Positions 32,201-40,107 are shown, counted from the first letter of the stretch. The stretch: 64,000 nucleotides of DNA from Pectinophora gossypiella (GCF_024362695.1 NC_065407.1:5456001-5520000); one strand, 5' to 3'. Notes: generated by a model not told the origin, from the letters alone. Made by a program: numbers and translations.

Positions 32201-35129
32201 TAAAAGAAGATCAATCGTAATAAGCCAAAAACTGTTGAGAAAAAAAAAGATTTCAAAGATTCCTCGTAATGGAGGTGTAGTCAACACTTTCCCCACACGA
32301 CGTCTGTCTGTTCCTTGTCTCGTCTACTTTGTTTGACAGCACGTGACGTATTATGGGATGTTCAATGTTATTTGTTAGCTTATTCTGGTGCCTATCTATA
32401 ACATACGAAGAAAAAAATATAAACGCTAAGTTTTGTCAATATTTCACGCAAATACAACTGAACGTGTATTGAAGCTAGTAGGAACTTTCTAATTGACAAA
32501 AGTCGTGTAAATGTATAACTGTTTCTTTTCAAGCCTAAACCGATTTCCTAAACTGATTTAAAAAATACCTTGTTGAATGAAAGATCCGTGCTTCGGAAGG
32601 CATGTTAAGCCATTCGTCCCGGTTACTACTTATGATAGTACGTAATCGTTATATGAGCCATGCCAGGGGCTTTTGACGGCTCAATAATGACTCTCCAGAG
32701 TTACTGAGGTTGATGATCCACCTCACAACCCACTCGTTAGAAGAAGGAAAGGACAGAATGATTGTAAATTGTCTCATGCGTGGTGCGAAAGAGGCATTAT
32801 CCGGAAAATGTATTGCTATGACAGTCTTTCTAATCAAGATAATTTTAGTAGGGATTTATAGGTATAGGTCGAAACCCTTCAACTACTTACTAGAGCCACT
32901 AGGAACCCATTTGATGCCAATCCACCAAAATGAGAACATGGTGGAGTGGTGATAGACGTGGAGGAAAGTCAGCTGCTCGTCCTTCTTCCTCAGGATGAAG
33001 AAGAAAGTATCGCAGAACTCGAGAAGCTTGGAGAAGTAGTACCACCACACTGCGTCTGCTATCTGGAAAACACATTTTGGATGGTTACCATCAATCTCTG
33101 GGTAAGACATTCAAAAACATAAATAGATATCTAAGCCACAAGTAATCAGAGACAACTTGCAGCCTCTTTTGACACGAAATCTTAAAATGGGCGTTATTAA
33201 CAGTCTGGTAAGAGAGTATTATAATAGTAGACGTTATGTTTGACTTGCCCCGGACATTTGTCCGGGCAAGTCCTATAATACTTAAGTAGTTGAACGCATT
33301 TTATGTTTTTAGCTGACAAATTAAATAGCCGAATAAAGATAAAATGAAATCGATGAGTTGAACAGGCCACGGGTGATTGCTATAAAAACCAAAACGGAAG
33401 GTCGGAAGTCCAGGGAGCAAGGTCAAATCCAGTATCTTGGAGTAGTATTCAATGATCTATGCTTATGGCACCTTACATACATTACACAATTTAAAAAGCC
33501 ACCACATAAAACACACAAAGGTACGGAAGGGACCAGACATGGATTGATGTAAACTTACTTGCAACTCATCAGGATCATATTTCTGTCGACACGGTTCGCA
33601 GATGTAGCTGTATCTAAGTCTAAACGAAGCTGTTAGCAATCTGACAGCGATGTACGCATTTAGCGCCGCCATTGCCAGGTTGTATGGAACCAACAACCAT
33701 GTTAGTTTGAATGGCTGCCGATTCTTCATCAGCTTTGGGCCGGCCCATACGATGAAAAGGTACAATAGTGTGTAAACTACTGTTGGTACGGGAGAATCGA
33801 CTAGAGGCCATCCTTTTGTTCTGCTATCTGGAACAAATAAATGTACTGTGATGAAGATTATTGAAGACAAACTACCTATTTGTTTGGTGAGAAATCTTGT
33901 TGATTGCAAATGATTTATACAAGTTACGGTCACTAGTACGCTGTAGCACATGTATGTGTACATTATAAAGCTAAAACAGTATAAAGGTTGATACTTAATC
34001 ATCTTAAAATGTACTTACAGACTATTATTACGGTAAAATCTAAACTCTAATAAGAATCGTCATGGCCCGAGAGAAGATAAATGGATTCCAAAGTATTTAC
34101 AAATCCCCGAATAAGTAAATTTTTGATCAAATTAACTAGAAATGTTTTGAAAGCTAAGTATCGTACGCAAAATTCAATGTACTTAAATAAATATCTATTT
34201 CATAGATTTCAACAACAAAAAAAGTTTTGAGATTTGTTTGAGCCTCCCCTGGGGATTTAAAGAATCCTTTCTGCGAAATTTCAAATAAATTTCGAATGTA
34301 TATTAGTTACTCGTATATTGAAAATTTTAAATTACAATTAAATTATTTTACCTTCTTTGCCTCACGTCCATTTAAAGTTGGCAACGTTAACACAAACGGT
34401 AAATATTACGATACTAGAGAATGCGTAGCCAAAAGGGACTAATCTGAAAACTGATCGGCATGACTGAATTTCATGATATTCTATCCCAGATTTTACCGAA
34501 ATCTGACTCGCTTCGTTTGTTCAGTTGGCCTTTTTAAACTTGTATTTAAATAAAAAAGTAAAGAGCCGTATTAGCCCAGTTAGTTGAACGGTTGCCTTCA
34601 CTTTGAGGTCGCAGGTTCGAATCCAGCACACAGGCCAAAACCAATGATTGTCAGATTTGTTGTCGAAGTCATGTTTGTATCATAAATGAATACCACGTGC
34701 TCAGTGGTAAAGAAAAACCTCGTTAGGAAAGCCACATTCCCGAGAAATCAATTTTTGGAGGTATGTAACCTAATTGTATTGGGTTGGTGTTCCCTTCGCG
34801 GGTTGGAAGGTCAGACAGGTAGTCGCTTCTGTAAAAAACCGGACCTGTCAAATCTTCAGGTTAGATAAGTGGACCCTGTGCAAAACGGGATAATGCTAAG
34901 GAGTTGAATTAAATAAAAAAGTATTGAATGGACAGCTGACTTGCATTCCAGGCGTCACAAATACAAGTATTAAAAGTAGGTATATCGAGAGATTAAGCAA
35001 CCACTATGAAGTGAAAATGGGCGAATGTAGTTATAGCAATGCCTTACCTGATAAAGATAGTGTCCATAAATAATAGTCATATGTATCTTTAAGCACACTT
35101 TGTGTGGAATTTACTAGCACCGTTGCCAT
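17132..35129 (-). CDS. Very-long-chain fatty acid elongase (ELOVL family), 6 coding exons
   Basis: Exons in transcript order: 35129-35048, 33827-33559, 33062-32891, 30539-30412, 25408-25259, 17215-17132. They total 885 nt, 294 aa, with GT-AG junctions and matching phases. ELOVL enzymes are multi-pass ER membrane proteins that condense malonyl-CoA with acyl-CoA, the rate-setting step of chain elongation. Signatures: KLLEFCDT at residues 129-136 (K-x-x-E-x-x-D-T), the catalytic HVYHH box at 152-156, HVLMYTYY at 186-193, TILQLIQ at 213-219, several hydrophobic segments, and a C-terminal KLKNN that fits K-x-K-x-x ER retrieval. The motif pattern and length fit the ELOVL4/ELOVL7-like insect group; substrate chain length cannot be read from sequence. 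If intron 5 were retained, translation would stop at 25244 and lose the retrieval signal. Confidence 0.92.
17243..17543 (-). repeat. SINE with tRNA/5S-like head next to the elongase acceptor
   Basis: Read on the minus strand: head 'gagctcggtagcgcagaggt', then 'gaagttaaacaactttcgca' and 'ggatgggtgacc', which resemble the 3' half of 5S rRNA including its internal promoter region. A body with 'cccgcgtggtggtttaaggc' follows, and a (GATGAT)n tail. The tail ends about 27 bp upstream of the exon 6 acceptor. The frame at 17517-17699 is a shadow. Confidence 0.65.
17683..17822. repeat. Foldback MITE, 140 bp
   Basis: Inverted arms 'gggtgaatatcaaaattta' / 'ttttaatattcacgc' and 'ggtggcgaactttcatatta' / 'taatgaaagttcgccactaa'. 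A second copy is at 52262-52428. Confidence 0.75.
18025..18175. mobile_element. MITE with 43-bp terminal inverted repeats
   Basis: 'gggtagtattaataaacta' plus 'atctcagcttcgagactgcc' at the left is the complement of 'gagggcaatctcgaagctga' plus 'gattagtttattaataacac' at the right, around a loop of about 65 bp. Confidence 0.75.
18535..19183. mobile_element. MITE-M copy carrying an inserted MITE-D
   Basis: Outer inverted repeats 'cgactacggaaaatcacgct' (about 18560) and 'agcgtgattttccgtagtcg' (about 19138). The interior contains a complete MITE-D at 18776-18921. Related copies are at 20650-20886 and 42503-42718. Confidence 0.65.
18776..18921 (+). mobile_element. MITE-D copy
   Basis: TA-flanked, with ends 'cagtcatgagcaatataat' and 'ttaatgctcgtgaccg'. 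Nearly identical to the copy at 10883. Lies in elongase intron 5. Confidence 0.8.
20140..20200 (+). repeat. LINE 3' tail
   Basis: 'ccaccccgttagggattgcg' then 'ggcgtgagtttatgtatgtg' with a (TATG)n tail. A related tail lies at 20290-20345, and inverted copies at 1440-1478. Confidence 0.45.
20650..20886. mobile_element. MITE-M copy
   Basis: Inverted ends 'gactactacggaaaaatcac' and 'agcgtgatttttccgtagtt', about 235 bp, no coding capacity. Confidence 0.65.
21073..21223 (-). mobile_element. MITE-D copy
   Basis: Inverted orientation: begins 'tacggtcacgagcattaata', ends 'attgctcatgactgta'. Confidence 0.8.
21344..21672 (-). repeat. SINE-A, full-length copy
   Basis: The best full-length member. Complement of the head 'ggcctccgtggtccagtggc' with B box 'cgggttcgaatcccggtg', then the whole body and the (GAAGA) tail end at 21344. 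About 329 bp. Confidence 0.85.
21778..21862 (-). repeat. MITE-G fragment
   Basis: Poly-G-containing stretch followed by 'gagagttactgttctattc', similar to the end of MITE-G copies. Partial. Confidence 0.35.
22292..22566 (-). repeat. SINE-C copy
   Basis: Complement contains the B box 'ggtcgcaggttcgaatccag', the body 'cccttcgtgggttggaagg' and the end '...gctagggagatgatgatga'. Elongase intron 5, sense relative to the elongase. Confidence 0.75.
22719..23034 (+). repeat. SINE-A, near full-length copy
   Basis: Head 'ggcctctgtggtccagtggt', B box 'gggttcgaatcccggtg', body with 'catgtcaggggcctttggcg' and tail 'gatagaagaagat'. Antisense to the elongase. Confidence 0.85.
23506..23632 (+). repeat. LINE-type 3' tail
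   Basis: 'ttgattgaggggaggcctgt', 'gcccagcagtgggacgtata', 'taggctgttta', a shared 3' end also present at 35493, 41586, 50085 and 63836, sometimes attached to SINE heads. Confidence 0.6.
23760..24990. other. Elongase intron 5, no gene seen
   Basis: About 1.2 kb of unique-looking AT-rich DNA. A segment at 24820-24985 ('ctaaagtgagacccagcgga', 'tggtgcgggcggagagt') resembles a degenerate inverted MITE-G. 24308-24350 ('tctctttgtgagtttcctta') recurs at 48665-48700. No exon-like open frame was recognised. Confidence 0.45.
25025..25224. repeat. Imperfect low-complexity tract downstream of the alternative elongase stop
   Basis: Degenerate short repeats ('gtcaatttcgt', 'gtcaggg') leave frames open on both strands: Val/Ile-rich on plus; Thr/Leu-rich or Asp/Asn-rich on minus. 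The amino acid bias comes from the repeat, so no protein is called. It lies just beyond exon 5 on the minus strand. Confidence 0.45.
25259..25408 (-). CDS. Elongase coding exon 5
   Basis: Acceptor 'catcttccag', donor AAG|GTAATC. Encodes IQFTCALILG through FYMKAYIAK: the end of the T-x-L-Q-x-x-Q motif, the GCEFPLWM segment and the last hydrophobic segments. Reading past the donor gives VITM and TAA at 25244, a possible intron-retention end. Confidence 0.92.
25573..26007 (+). mobile_element. C-terminal ORF of a non-LTR retrotransposon
   Basis: 144-aa open frame. The start resembles the end of LINE ORF2 proteins ('RRLRWLGHVHRMDPDRLP', 'KRPMGRPSLRFKD', a 'WEKRAEMRPEWR' block). It finishes with a zinc-finger-like CERCGKK ... 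IGLYSHRRRC and a stop at 26005-26007. This arrangement is the far C-terminus of RTE/CR1-like reverse transcriptase proteins, after the catalytic domain. The polymerase domain itself is missing, so this is a 5'-truncated insertion in elongase intron 5, antisense to the gene. The preserved frame suggests a recent insertion. Confidence 0.75.
26058..26178 (+). repeat. MITE-L half copy
   Basis: 'tatctgtcattttcttatcc' and 'gccgaaaaggaaagggacgg' ending 'aaaatttatggaacac'. Larger copies are at 31459 and 54165. Confidence 0.6.
26294..26417 (+). repeat. SINE-A 3' fragment
   Basis: Starts within the body ('catgtcaggggcctttggcg') and ends with the gaagagaagaaga tail; 5'-truncated. Confidence 0.75.
26420..27600. 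other. Elongase intron 5, no gene seen
   Basis: AT-rich, no recognisable exon. A T-rich 'tttttattttttatttattg' at about 27100-27120 followed by AT-rich sequence may be a LINE tail in minus orientation. The minus-strand frame at 27269-27619 has no identifiable domain. Confidence 0.4.
27612..28062 (+). mobile_element. MITE-K copy
   Basis: About 450-bp element with ends 'gactttccaggctacgtttt' and the complement-related 'gaacgtagcttggagagtcc'. The interior matches the copy at 53674-54107 along its whole length ('attattattctgatcaaaat'). A third, interrupted copy is at 43512-44036. Confidence 0.7.
28105..28549. repeat. (TACAA)n pentanucleotide satellite, about 445 bp
   Basis: About 89 tandem units with only a handful of substitutions (near 28234-28245, 28288 and 28538). 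It leaves several frames open on both strands (Tyr-Asn-Thr-Ile-Gln or Tyr-Cys-Ile-Val-Leu repeats); these are artefacts, not genes. It lies in elongase intron 5. Confidence 0.98.
28840..28912. repeat. Repeat shared with 26195-26250
   Basis: 'agaaggcaaaagagaaacca' is the complement-related form of 'ggtttcccttttgccttccg' near 26230. A small shared repeat of unknown class. Confidence 0.45.
29187..29256 (-). repeat. SINE-C 3' fragment
   Basis: 'catcatcttcctgatattat' to 'ctgacctaacctgaagattt', the complement of the SINE-C end. A second, longer copy follows at 29321. Confidence 0.6.
29321..29574 (-). repeat. SINE-C copy
   Basis: Contains complement features 'aacccgcgaagggaaaagca' and 'aggtccggttttttacagaa', plus a roughly 45-bp extra segment near 29370-29420. 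Confidence 0.65.
29720..30092 (-). repeat. Interspersed repeat ending 'gacgcaaaaacgacggggtg'
   Basis: On the minus strand: 'cccccgacgcaaaaacgacg', a CA/TG microsatellite, then 'ggcatcgtagctcccaaacg' and 'cggttcaggtcttcaaggtc'. A common type of insect interspersed repeat. It starts and ends in related 'cccccgac' / 'gtcgggggtt' sequence, which suggests inverted termini. Confidence 0.5.
30412..30539 (-). CDS. Elongase coding exon 4
   Basis: Acceptor TTTTAG, donor TTG|GTAAGT. Completes a split threonine and encodes FLPAMVNSGIHVLMYTYYGL to YLTILQL, holding the H-x-x-M-Y-x-Y-Y motif. Confidence 0.95.
30753..31024 (-). repeat. SINE-A copy
   Basis: Complement of head and B box 'cggattcgaatcccggtg' at the right end and the GAAGAA tail at the left. 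Part of the middle (the 'cgtgcttcgg' region) is deleted. Confidence 0.8.
31459..31742. mobile_element. MITE-L copy
   Basis: Inverted halves 'cgattcctgtaaacactatt' ... 'ttatacccgtcattttctt' and 'ggcggataagaaaattacaa'. The frame at 31544-31732 lies wholly inside and is a shadow. Confidence 0.6.
31984..32213 (+). repeat. SINE-A copy, diverged
   Basis: 'ttgtgatccctagtttggtt', 'catgcttcggac', 'gtcaggggctttcggcggca', tail 'gtaaaagaagatc'. Confidence 0.7.
32582..32749 (+). repeat. SINE-A 3' fragment
   Basis: 'gatccgtgcttcggaaggca', 'ccaggggcttttgacggctc', tail 'gttagaagaagg'. It ends about 140 bp from elongase exon 3. Confidence 0.75.
32891..33062 (-). CDS. Elongase coding exon 3 (histidine box)
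   Basis: Acceptor 'gttttccag', donor A|GTAAGT. Encodes the catalytic core: IADAVWWYYF, KLLEFCDT, FFILRKKDEQ and HVYHHS, then a tryptophan-rich segment IGIKWVPSGS. Ends in phase 1. Confidence 0.97.
33240..33272. repeat. GC-rich hairpin in elongase intron 2
   Basis: 'gacttgccccggac' and 'gtccgggcaagtc' pair around an ATTT loop, about 13 bp with one bulge. Confidence 0.7.
33559..33827 (-). CDS. Elongase coding exon 2
   Basis: Acceptor 'tttgttccag', donor CAA|GTAAGT. Encodes DSRTKGWPLV, the first two hydrophobic segments (VVYTLLYLFIVWAG and WLLVPYNLAMAALNAYIAV), PKLMKNRQPF (typical of the family) and CEPCRQKYDPDELQ. 90 residues. Confidence 0.95.
34563..34907 (+). repeat. SINE-C, full-length copy
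   Basis: tRNA-derived head with A-box-like 'tagcccagttagttgaacg' and B box 'ggtcgcaggttcgaatccag', then 'cacgtgctcagtggtaaaga', 'cacattcccgagaaatcaat', 'ccttcgcgggttggaaggtc', 'aaaccggacctgtcaaatct' and an end 'aatgctaaggagttg'. About 345 bp; the reference copy for the family here. Confidence 0.8.
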
Positions 35130-35148
35130 TTCTGTGTTTGTTCCTTGT
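35048..35148 (-). CDS. Elongase coding exon 1, with short 5' UTR part
   Basis: Exon from acceptor 'tttgtttcag' (first base 35148) to donor G|GTAAGG. ATG at 35129; the first 19 bases are 5' UTR, so transcription starts upstream in a noncoding exon. Encodes MATVLVNSTQSVLKDTYDYY and LWTLSLS. The Asn-Ser-Thr near the N-terminus is a possible glycosylation site, as in other elongases. Confidence 0.9.
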
Positions 35149-35429
35149 CTGAAACAAAGAAAGATTTATGTTAGATATTTATGATTGTTTTTAAAAGATT
35201 CCGTGAAAGTATAAAGGTTGGCCTATAGAGTAAAGAATACCCGAGAAAGGGCCGAGCATACCACGGTACAACCCACACAATGAGTTAATTAGCTCCTAAT
35301 ATATGGAGGCTACGACTGCATGTAAAGAGCGCAAGAGCACCGCAATGTGAAGAGGATGAAAAAGGTGCCAACCCTGAACACCTGGTCAATAGTTAGAGGC
35401 TGAATTTACTGATTGTCAGAAAAAGTAAC

Positions 35430-35567
35430 ATGATTCCGTGCTTCAGAGGGTATGTTAAGTCGATGATACCGCGCTACTGAGCCCAAGCTCTTACACCAAC
35501 CCGCAGTGGAGCAGCATGGTCAAGTATGCTCCATACCCCTCCGGTGAATTGAGGGGAGGCTGTTCAT
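35430..35567 (+). repeat. SINE-A-type body joined to LINE 3' tail
   Basis: 'cgtgcttcagagggtatgtt' (SINE body) is followed by 'ccaacccgcagtggagcagc', 'tccataccc' and 'ttgaggggaggctg', the LINE-type tail family. Same composite form as 49867-50190. Confidence 0.55.
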
Positions 35568-35660
35568 GTAAGTAATGTGAATATATTGTAGATAATAATT
35601 ATGTACGTAGATCAGAAAAATACTTAACTCTGTCAACTGACATATTTCTAATCATATACA

Positions 35661-35886
35661 GGATGTTAGTGACATCGTAACGAATACTGAGGGGGATGAT
35701 TTAGACCATGATTCTGAGTTAATATCATGTGGAATTTACCGTCGCAAAATTCATTACTTTTTTAGATTTTTTAATTACTTATTTTGAATTGTATACTTTT
35801 GCGATGGAAAATTCCACTTGATATTAACTCAGAGTAATGAGCTGAATCATCCCCCTCAGTATTCGTTACGATGTCACTTACACCCA
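35661..35886. mobile_element. MITE-H copy, well preserved foldback
   Basis: Arms 'gtgacatcgtaacgaatact' and 'agtattcgttacgatgtcac', then 'tgattctgagttaatatcat' / 'gatattaactcagagtaatg', then 'aatttaccgtcgcaaaa' / 'ttttgcgatggaaaatt'. About 100-bp arms. Confidence 0.8.
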
Positions 35887-35911
35887 ATACAAGTACATAC
35901 AGGTAGCCATA

Positions 35912-36155
35912 CAAGTAGGTATGGGTGTCAGTGACACCGTAACAAATATTAAGGGGAGTGATTCAGACCATGATTTTGAGTTGAGTTGATATCAAGTGGA
36001 TTTTCCTGTCGGAAAATTCATGGAAATGTAAGTGTTATTTTAAAATATTTTCCATTCCATACTTTTGCGACGGAAAATTCCACTTGATAACTACTCATAA
36101 TAAAGGTCTGAATTCTCCATCAAAGTTTTCGTTACGATGTCATTAACCCTATTGA
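35912..36155. mobile_element. MITE-H copy
   Basis: A second foldback copy immediately after the first: 'cagtgacaccgtaacaaata' and 'tttcgttacgatgtcatta' arms, with inner 'ttttgcgacggaaaattcca'. Confidence 0.7.
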
Positions 36156-36412
36156 TCCTGTAGCAGTTCATAACATGGAAACTAAATGTGAAAGCCTCTA
36201 TGAATATTTATATAAGAACTTAATCTACGTAGATGAATAAACGCGTGACTATGCATCAATTTACGGTGAAAGAATATTAATTGCATGTAGACTAAAAGTA
36301 ACAATGACTTTTGAGTCAATATATTTTTAGTAGGTAAGTATGCAAATTTCTCGGTACGTCGAGTTTTAAGGAATAAAGTGTAAAAATCGACCAACTGTTA
36401 AAATGAACATAA

Positions 36413-36635
36413 GTAATTATAATTAAAGCACATAATAACGGGTTCTTACCGCGTTTAAATGGGGATATGAGACTCCCGATATTTCGACACTGTTGCAAGT
36501 GCCATGATCACGGGATCAGTCACGGGATCAGTCATCCCGTGATCATGGCACTTGCAACAGTGTCGAAATATCGGGAGTCTCATATCCCCATTTAAACGCG
36601 GTAAGAACCCTTTATTATGTGCTTTAATTATGATA
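36413..36635. mobile_element. Near-perfect palindrome, about 100-bp arms
   Basis: Left arm about 36413-36516 and right arm about 36532-36635 are almost exact reverse complements ('gtttaaatggggatatgaga' / 'tctcatatccccatttaaac'; 'ttgcaagtgccatgatcacg' / 'cgtgatcatggcacttgcaa'). The centre is a short 'ggatcagtcac' direct duplication. Interpreted as a foldback MITE in elongase intron 1. Confidence 0.85.
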
Positions 36636-36980
36636 ATAACCGCGTAAACTTAAAACAATGTATAAGTAATTATAATCAGTTAATTAGTACAACATGCGAC
36701 TTTATTGCTAAGATAACACTTCCAAGCAACCTGTAGTTATAAAAACCTGTTTCTACATAAATTAAAATTGTGTTACCCTATTTTATATATTCTATGTTGC
36801 AACTAAACATATTTATCAACAAAGAAACAATGAAAGTAGCTATCAGACAAAAGAAATCGACCATATTTCAACTGGTAAATGACGAATTTTATGACATTTT
36901 TTTTTTTAAACCCACGACAAGGAATGAAAATTGGACTTGTAGCTTTAGATTTTCACAAACAAATGCTTACTACCCTGGCG

Positions 36981-37140
36981 AGTTAGAAGCACGGATCATG
37001 TTACTTTCGGACAACCAAGTGCTCAGCCTGTAATGTGGTTGACACCTAGTTTGGTTTTTGTGATATGTCCCCACTGAGAATCGAACCCAGGACCTCCGGA
37101 TCGTGAGTCCAACGCTCAACTACTAGACCACGGAGGCCGT
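36981..37140 (-). repeat. SINE-A 5' half
   Basis: Head and B box in complement ('gagaatcgaacccaggacct', 'accacggaggccgt'), body up to 'agcacggatcatgttacttt'. Confidence 0.75.
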
Positions 37141-37159
37141 TTTTGACTAACTTATACAT

Positions 37160-37790
37160 TATATCAAAATCGTTGTAAGTGTAAGTAAGTACTTTAAATT
37201 AAATATTCTCCTCCTTTTCCTCTTCTCTTTCAATAAAGCCCAAAGTTGTTTAATATACCACTTCATTAATTCTTCGAAGAAAGTTCATTAACCGTATTAC
37301 AGCAAATCTTCCTTCTGTTACACACGATTTAACACGAGTAAAAATAATTTATTTAAGTACGACGTGCCTATCTTCATATAAATAATTAAATACTGTTAAA
37401 TTAACTGGCTTATTTAAGTACCTACTTGCTCATAATGTCTGATAAAGTTAAATAGTAACAATGAACGAACAAATTAATTAGAATGCCGGAGTTAAATTAA
37501 TTTTCTTCTCTGTGCAAATAGCAAAAGTATGTGTTAGGTTGGACTCGCGCACATGATCGGAATCGGACTGTTTTTTTTTCAATCTTCAATCGGTTTGCAG
37601 TTTTGATGTAGTTTCATAGCCCGTTCCCATGTCACCTTCATTCATATTATAAACTTCACTTCATCACGTCTGTATCCCAAGATAGGGAGGAAGGCAGAGT
37701 TATAATAGTACATATACCTATAACTACTTCTCGCTAGCTACATTTAAATCCCATGTATAGGGGACGAACTTTTGCCTTTATTCGGGGACA
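37160..37790. other. Elongase intron 1, no gene seen
   Basis: AT-rich sequence with no recognised exon or repeat family. Confidence 0.4.
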
Positions 37791-37797
37791 AATACTG

Positions 37798-37945
37798 GAA
37801 AACACCCGAGGTTCGCGCCCAACTGGGCACCCTCAGGCCTGTTGTCTTAAACGTTGTACCGGGTGAGAGCCTTCAGCGCTCCCCATTTGTCCGGCCAAGT
37901 AGTTAATGCCTTCTGCGGCAAATCTACAATAAGTCAAAAAAAAAA
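37798..37945 (+). repeat. SINE-B copy
   Basis: 'gggcaccctcaggcctgttg', 'taccgggtgagagccttcag', 'atgccttctgcggcaaatct', ending in an A run. Confidence 0.8.
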
Positions 37946-38124
37946 AACTGGAAAACACGTGATATCAATTATCTGTGATCCAAACATAAAGGCGAATTTC
38001 TCATTGGAGGCAATTTATAAACGGGGAATATTGAAAATTCATGCCATAAGAAAGATTCAACTATGAAGTCGCAGGCAACAGCTATATTTAATGTATTGTC
38101 ATAGAATAAAGAATAATACTACAT

Positions 38125-38287
38125 ATAGAACGGCAACTCTCCGCTCCCCTCCAGCGGCTGAACTAGGTTTACCTCGCGTCAGAGGTCACACACACAGACG
38201 CGCGTATACGATAACGTCAATGTGTGGTGTCTGTGTAAATCGAGGTTGTTTGTATGAAGTGTCCGGGGTGCGGTATTGTCTAGATGG
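38125..38287 (+). repeat. MITE-G copy, compact
   Basis: 'agaacggcaactctccgctc', 'ctgaactaggtttacctcgc', 'gtatacgataacgtcaatgt' and 'gtccggggtgcggta' in one uninterrupted block. Confidence 0.65.
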
Positions 38288-38671
38288 GACTTTATAACTT
38301 GGTCGTATAAATAGAGAGTGTAGCATTCATAAGTATTTTGATAAAATTCAACTAACGGTCGGGTATTTTGCAAAGCTCAAGACTGTTGATTACTCACTTC
38401 TACAGTAGAAATCCGTACGTTTCAATGCTATTTGTATAAGGTTCTGTCCGTTAGAAAGTGTTTATTTTGTGTGACAACAACACATCTTGCAGAATCATTA
38501 GAGAAATCTACAAACATACGAGTAACAGTTTCCGTTTGGTAAGTTTAACAACGAAGTTTAAATACTTGCGGCATCGCTTATGTAATGCGTGCTAAAATTA
38601 CTCAATAATTATGCCGTTAAATATTAGAGGTAATACTGGAGTTTGTAACAACGTTCAATTTACACAGACAA

Positions 38672-38770
38672 ACAGAAAGTTCGGTGAGGCGTGGGTAGTT
38701 AGTTCATCTTGTGACGGATGTACCACTGACTACTCCGAATAGTTGTGAGCTTATGTTTTGTTATGCTCTT
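38672..38770 (+). repeat. SINE-E tail part
   Basis: 'cagaaagttcggtgaggcgt', 'agttcatcttgtgacggatg', 'ttgtgagcttatgtt'. The TA in 'ggatgtacc' is empty here but holds a MITE-D at 52713. Confidence 0.6.
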
Positions 38771-38804
38771 TTCTGTAAAGGTCAGGGGGGAGGTGATCAA
38801 TCAC

Positions 38805-39188
38805 CACAGTCATGTAACCATTATTACGGAGACTTTATATGCAAAAGAAATAAAAAAAATTGCGGGAGAAAATTCGCGAGAAACGACGTGGCAAACTCGC
38901 TAAAGTTGTTTTGTTTCACCAAGATAACGCGACGCCCCCGCGCACAATTTCAAATTTACGATGACTGCTATTGAAGATGCTGCGTATGAATTTATAGTAC
39001 ATCCTTCATTATCACCGAACCTTTCTCCTAGTGGTTTTTATCTATTTCCAAGGGTGAAAGAGCATCTTAGAGGCCAGAAATTTGAGAATGATGATACGGT
39101 GATCATTGCCGAACGAGAATTTTTAGGGGATCAGGATGAAGGGAATTTTATGTTTAGAATGAAGATATACCAAGTGTACCTATAATCC
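38805..39188 (+). pseudogene. Degenerate mariner transposase fragment
   Basis: The frame at 38961-39185 shows the typical mariner C-terminal order: a 'YEFIVHPS' block, 'SPNLSPSGFYLFP' where active mariners have an SPDLAPSD-like block, then VKEHLRGQKFENDDTVI and EFLGDQDEG. Upstream, in other frames, 'SCFVSPR' corresponds to the conserved second-aspartate HQDNA region. Frameshifts and stops separate the blocks, and both aspartates of the SPDLAPSD-like segment are replaced (Asn, Gly), so it is dead. It lies in elongase intron 1. The terminal inverted repeats were not identified. Confidence 0.7.
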
Positions 39189-39232
39189 TAAAAGGTGACT
39201 ATATCGAATAATAAAACAACATGTAATAAAAG

Positions 39233-39680
39233 ATAGTTGGGTCGTTCTTCTTTTTTATCGACAATAAAAAGACATTTTCTCGATTTATCGTATTTAACAT
39301 CTTTAAAATTATAACGGCAATAAATATTTTAAAACATCATATAAAGATGTGTCTGTAGAGGACTATTTAGTGGTTCTCTTTATCTTGGTAACATACTTTT
39401 CTTTGCAGGCGCATTCCAAAAAATATTGTGACAGAGTGGCCCTTTTCATCGGAGACAGCATTTCAATTAACCACTCTGTCACATAATTTTGTGAAAAACG
39501 ATCAAGCTACGTTAATAACTAATTGAGGAACCGATTAGTATTTTGCTTGTATTTTGAGTATAATAAGATAACTATATTTTTGGACAATCAAAACATGAAA
39601 TCAAATTCTAAAACATAACTTATCAGAAGCAGAACGAAGGACAGATCATTGTCGATAAAAAAGAAGAACAACCCATGCGT
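39233..39680. mobile_element. MITE with 24-bp inverted ends and internal hairpin
   Basis: Ends 'gttcttcttttttatcgaca' (39243-) and 'tgtcgataaaaaagaagaac' (39651-). Internal inverted repeat 'tgtgacagagtgg' / 'ccactctgtcaca' at 39428-39484. No coding capacity. Confidence 0.65.
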
Positions 39681-40107
39681 CATACTCATTCTCACTTTTT
39701 ATTGAACACCCCTCATACGCACGTTATTCCATCGGGATGAACCAAATTGAAATAGAAGACAAAAAATATTTCGAGTTTACTACGTATTTATATTTTGTTA
39801 AATCTAGGCACAATAAAGTTGTATTCTATTGACAGAAAAAATATCGTATTGCATTTATTTAAAAGTCGAACAAATAAGAGAGCGGACTGTTTCCATTCGC
39901 TAATTGTTAGACAATATAAATTATAATTTTACCGGAAGTTTGCGAATTGACTAAAGGCTCTTTTGACGGGATTTTGACATAGACAAATGGCAACAAGTGC
40001 TTGAGTGGGCCGATAGTAATAACAATATGACCTGTTTGGGATTGTAACTTAATGACGAGAGATTTTCTGAACAATATTTATGTCCATCGGCGAAAGAAGG
40101 ATGCTTC

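Noticed and set aside
33463..34002. A single 179-aa elongase ORF as one exon
   Set aside because: Only 33559-33827 is exonic. The parts on each side lie beyond clear GT/AG sites and lack elongase similarity; the ORF is just the exon with open intron ends.
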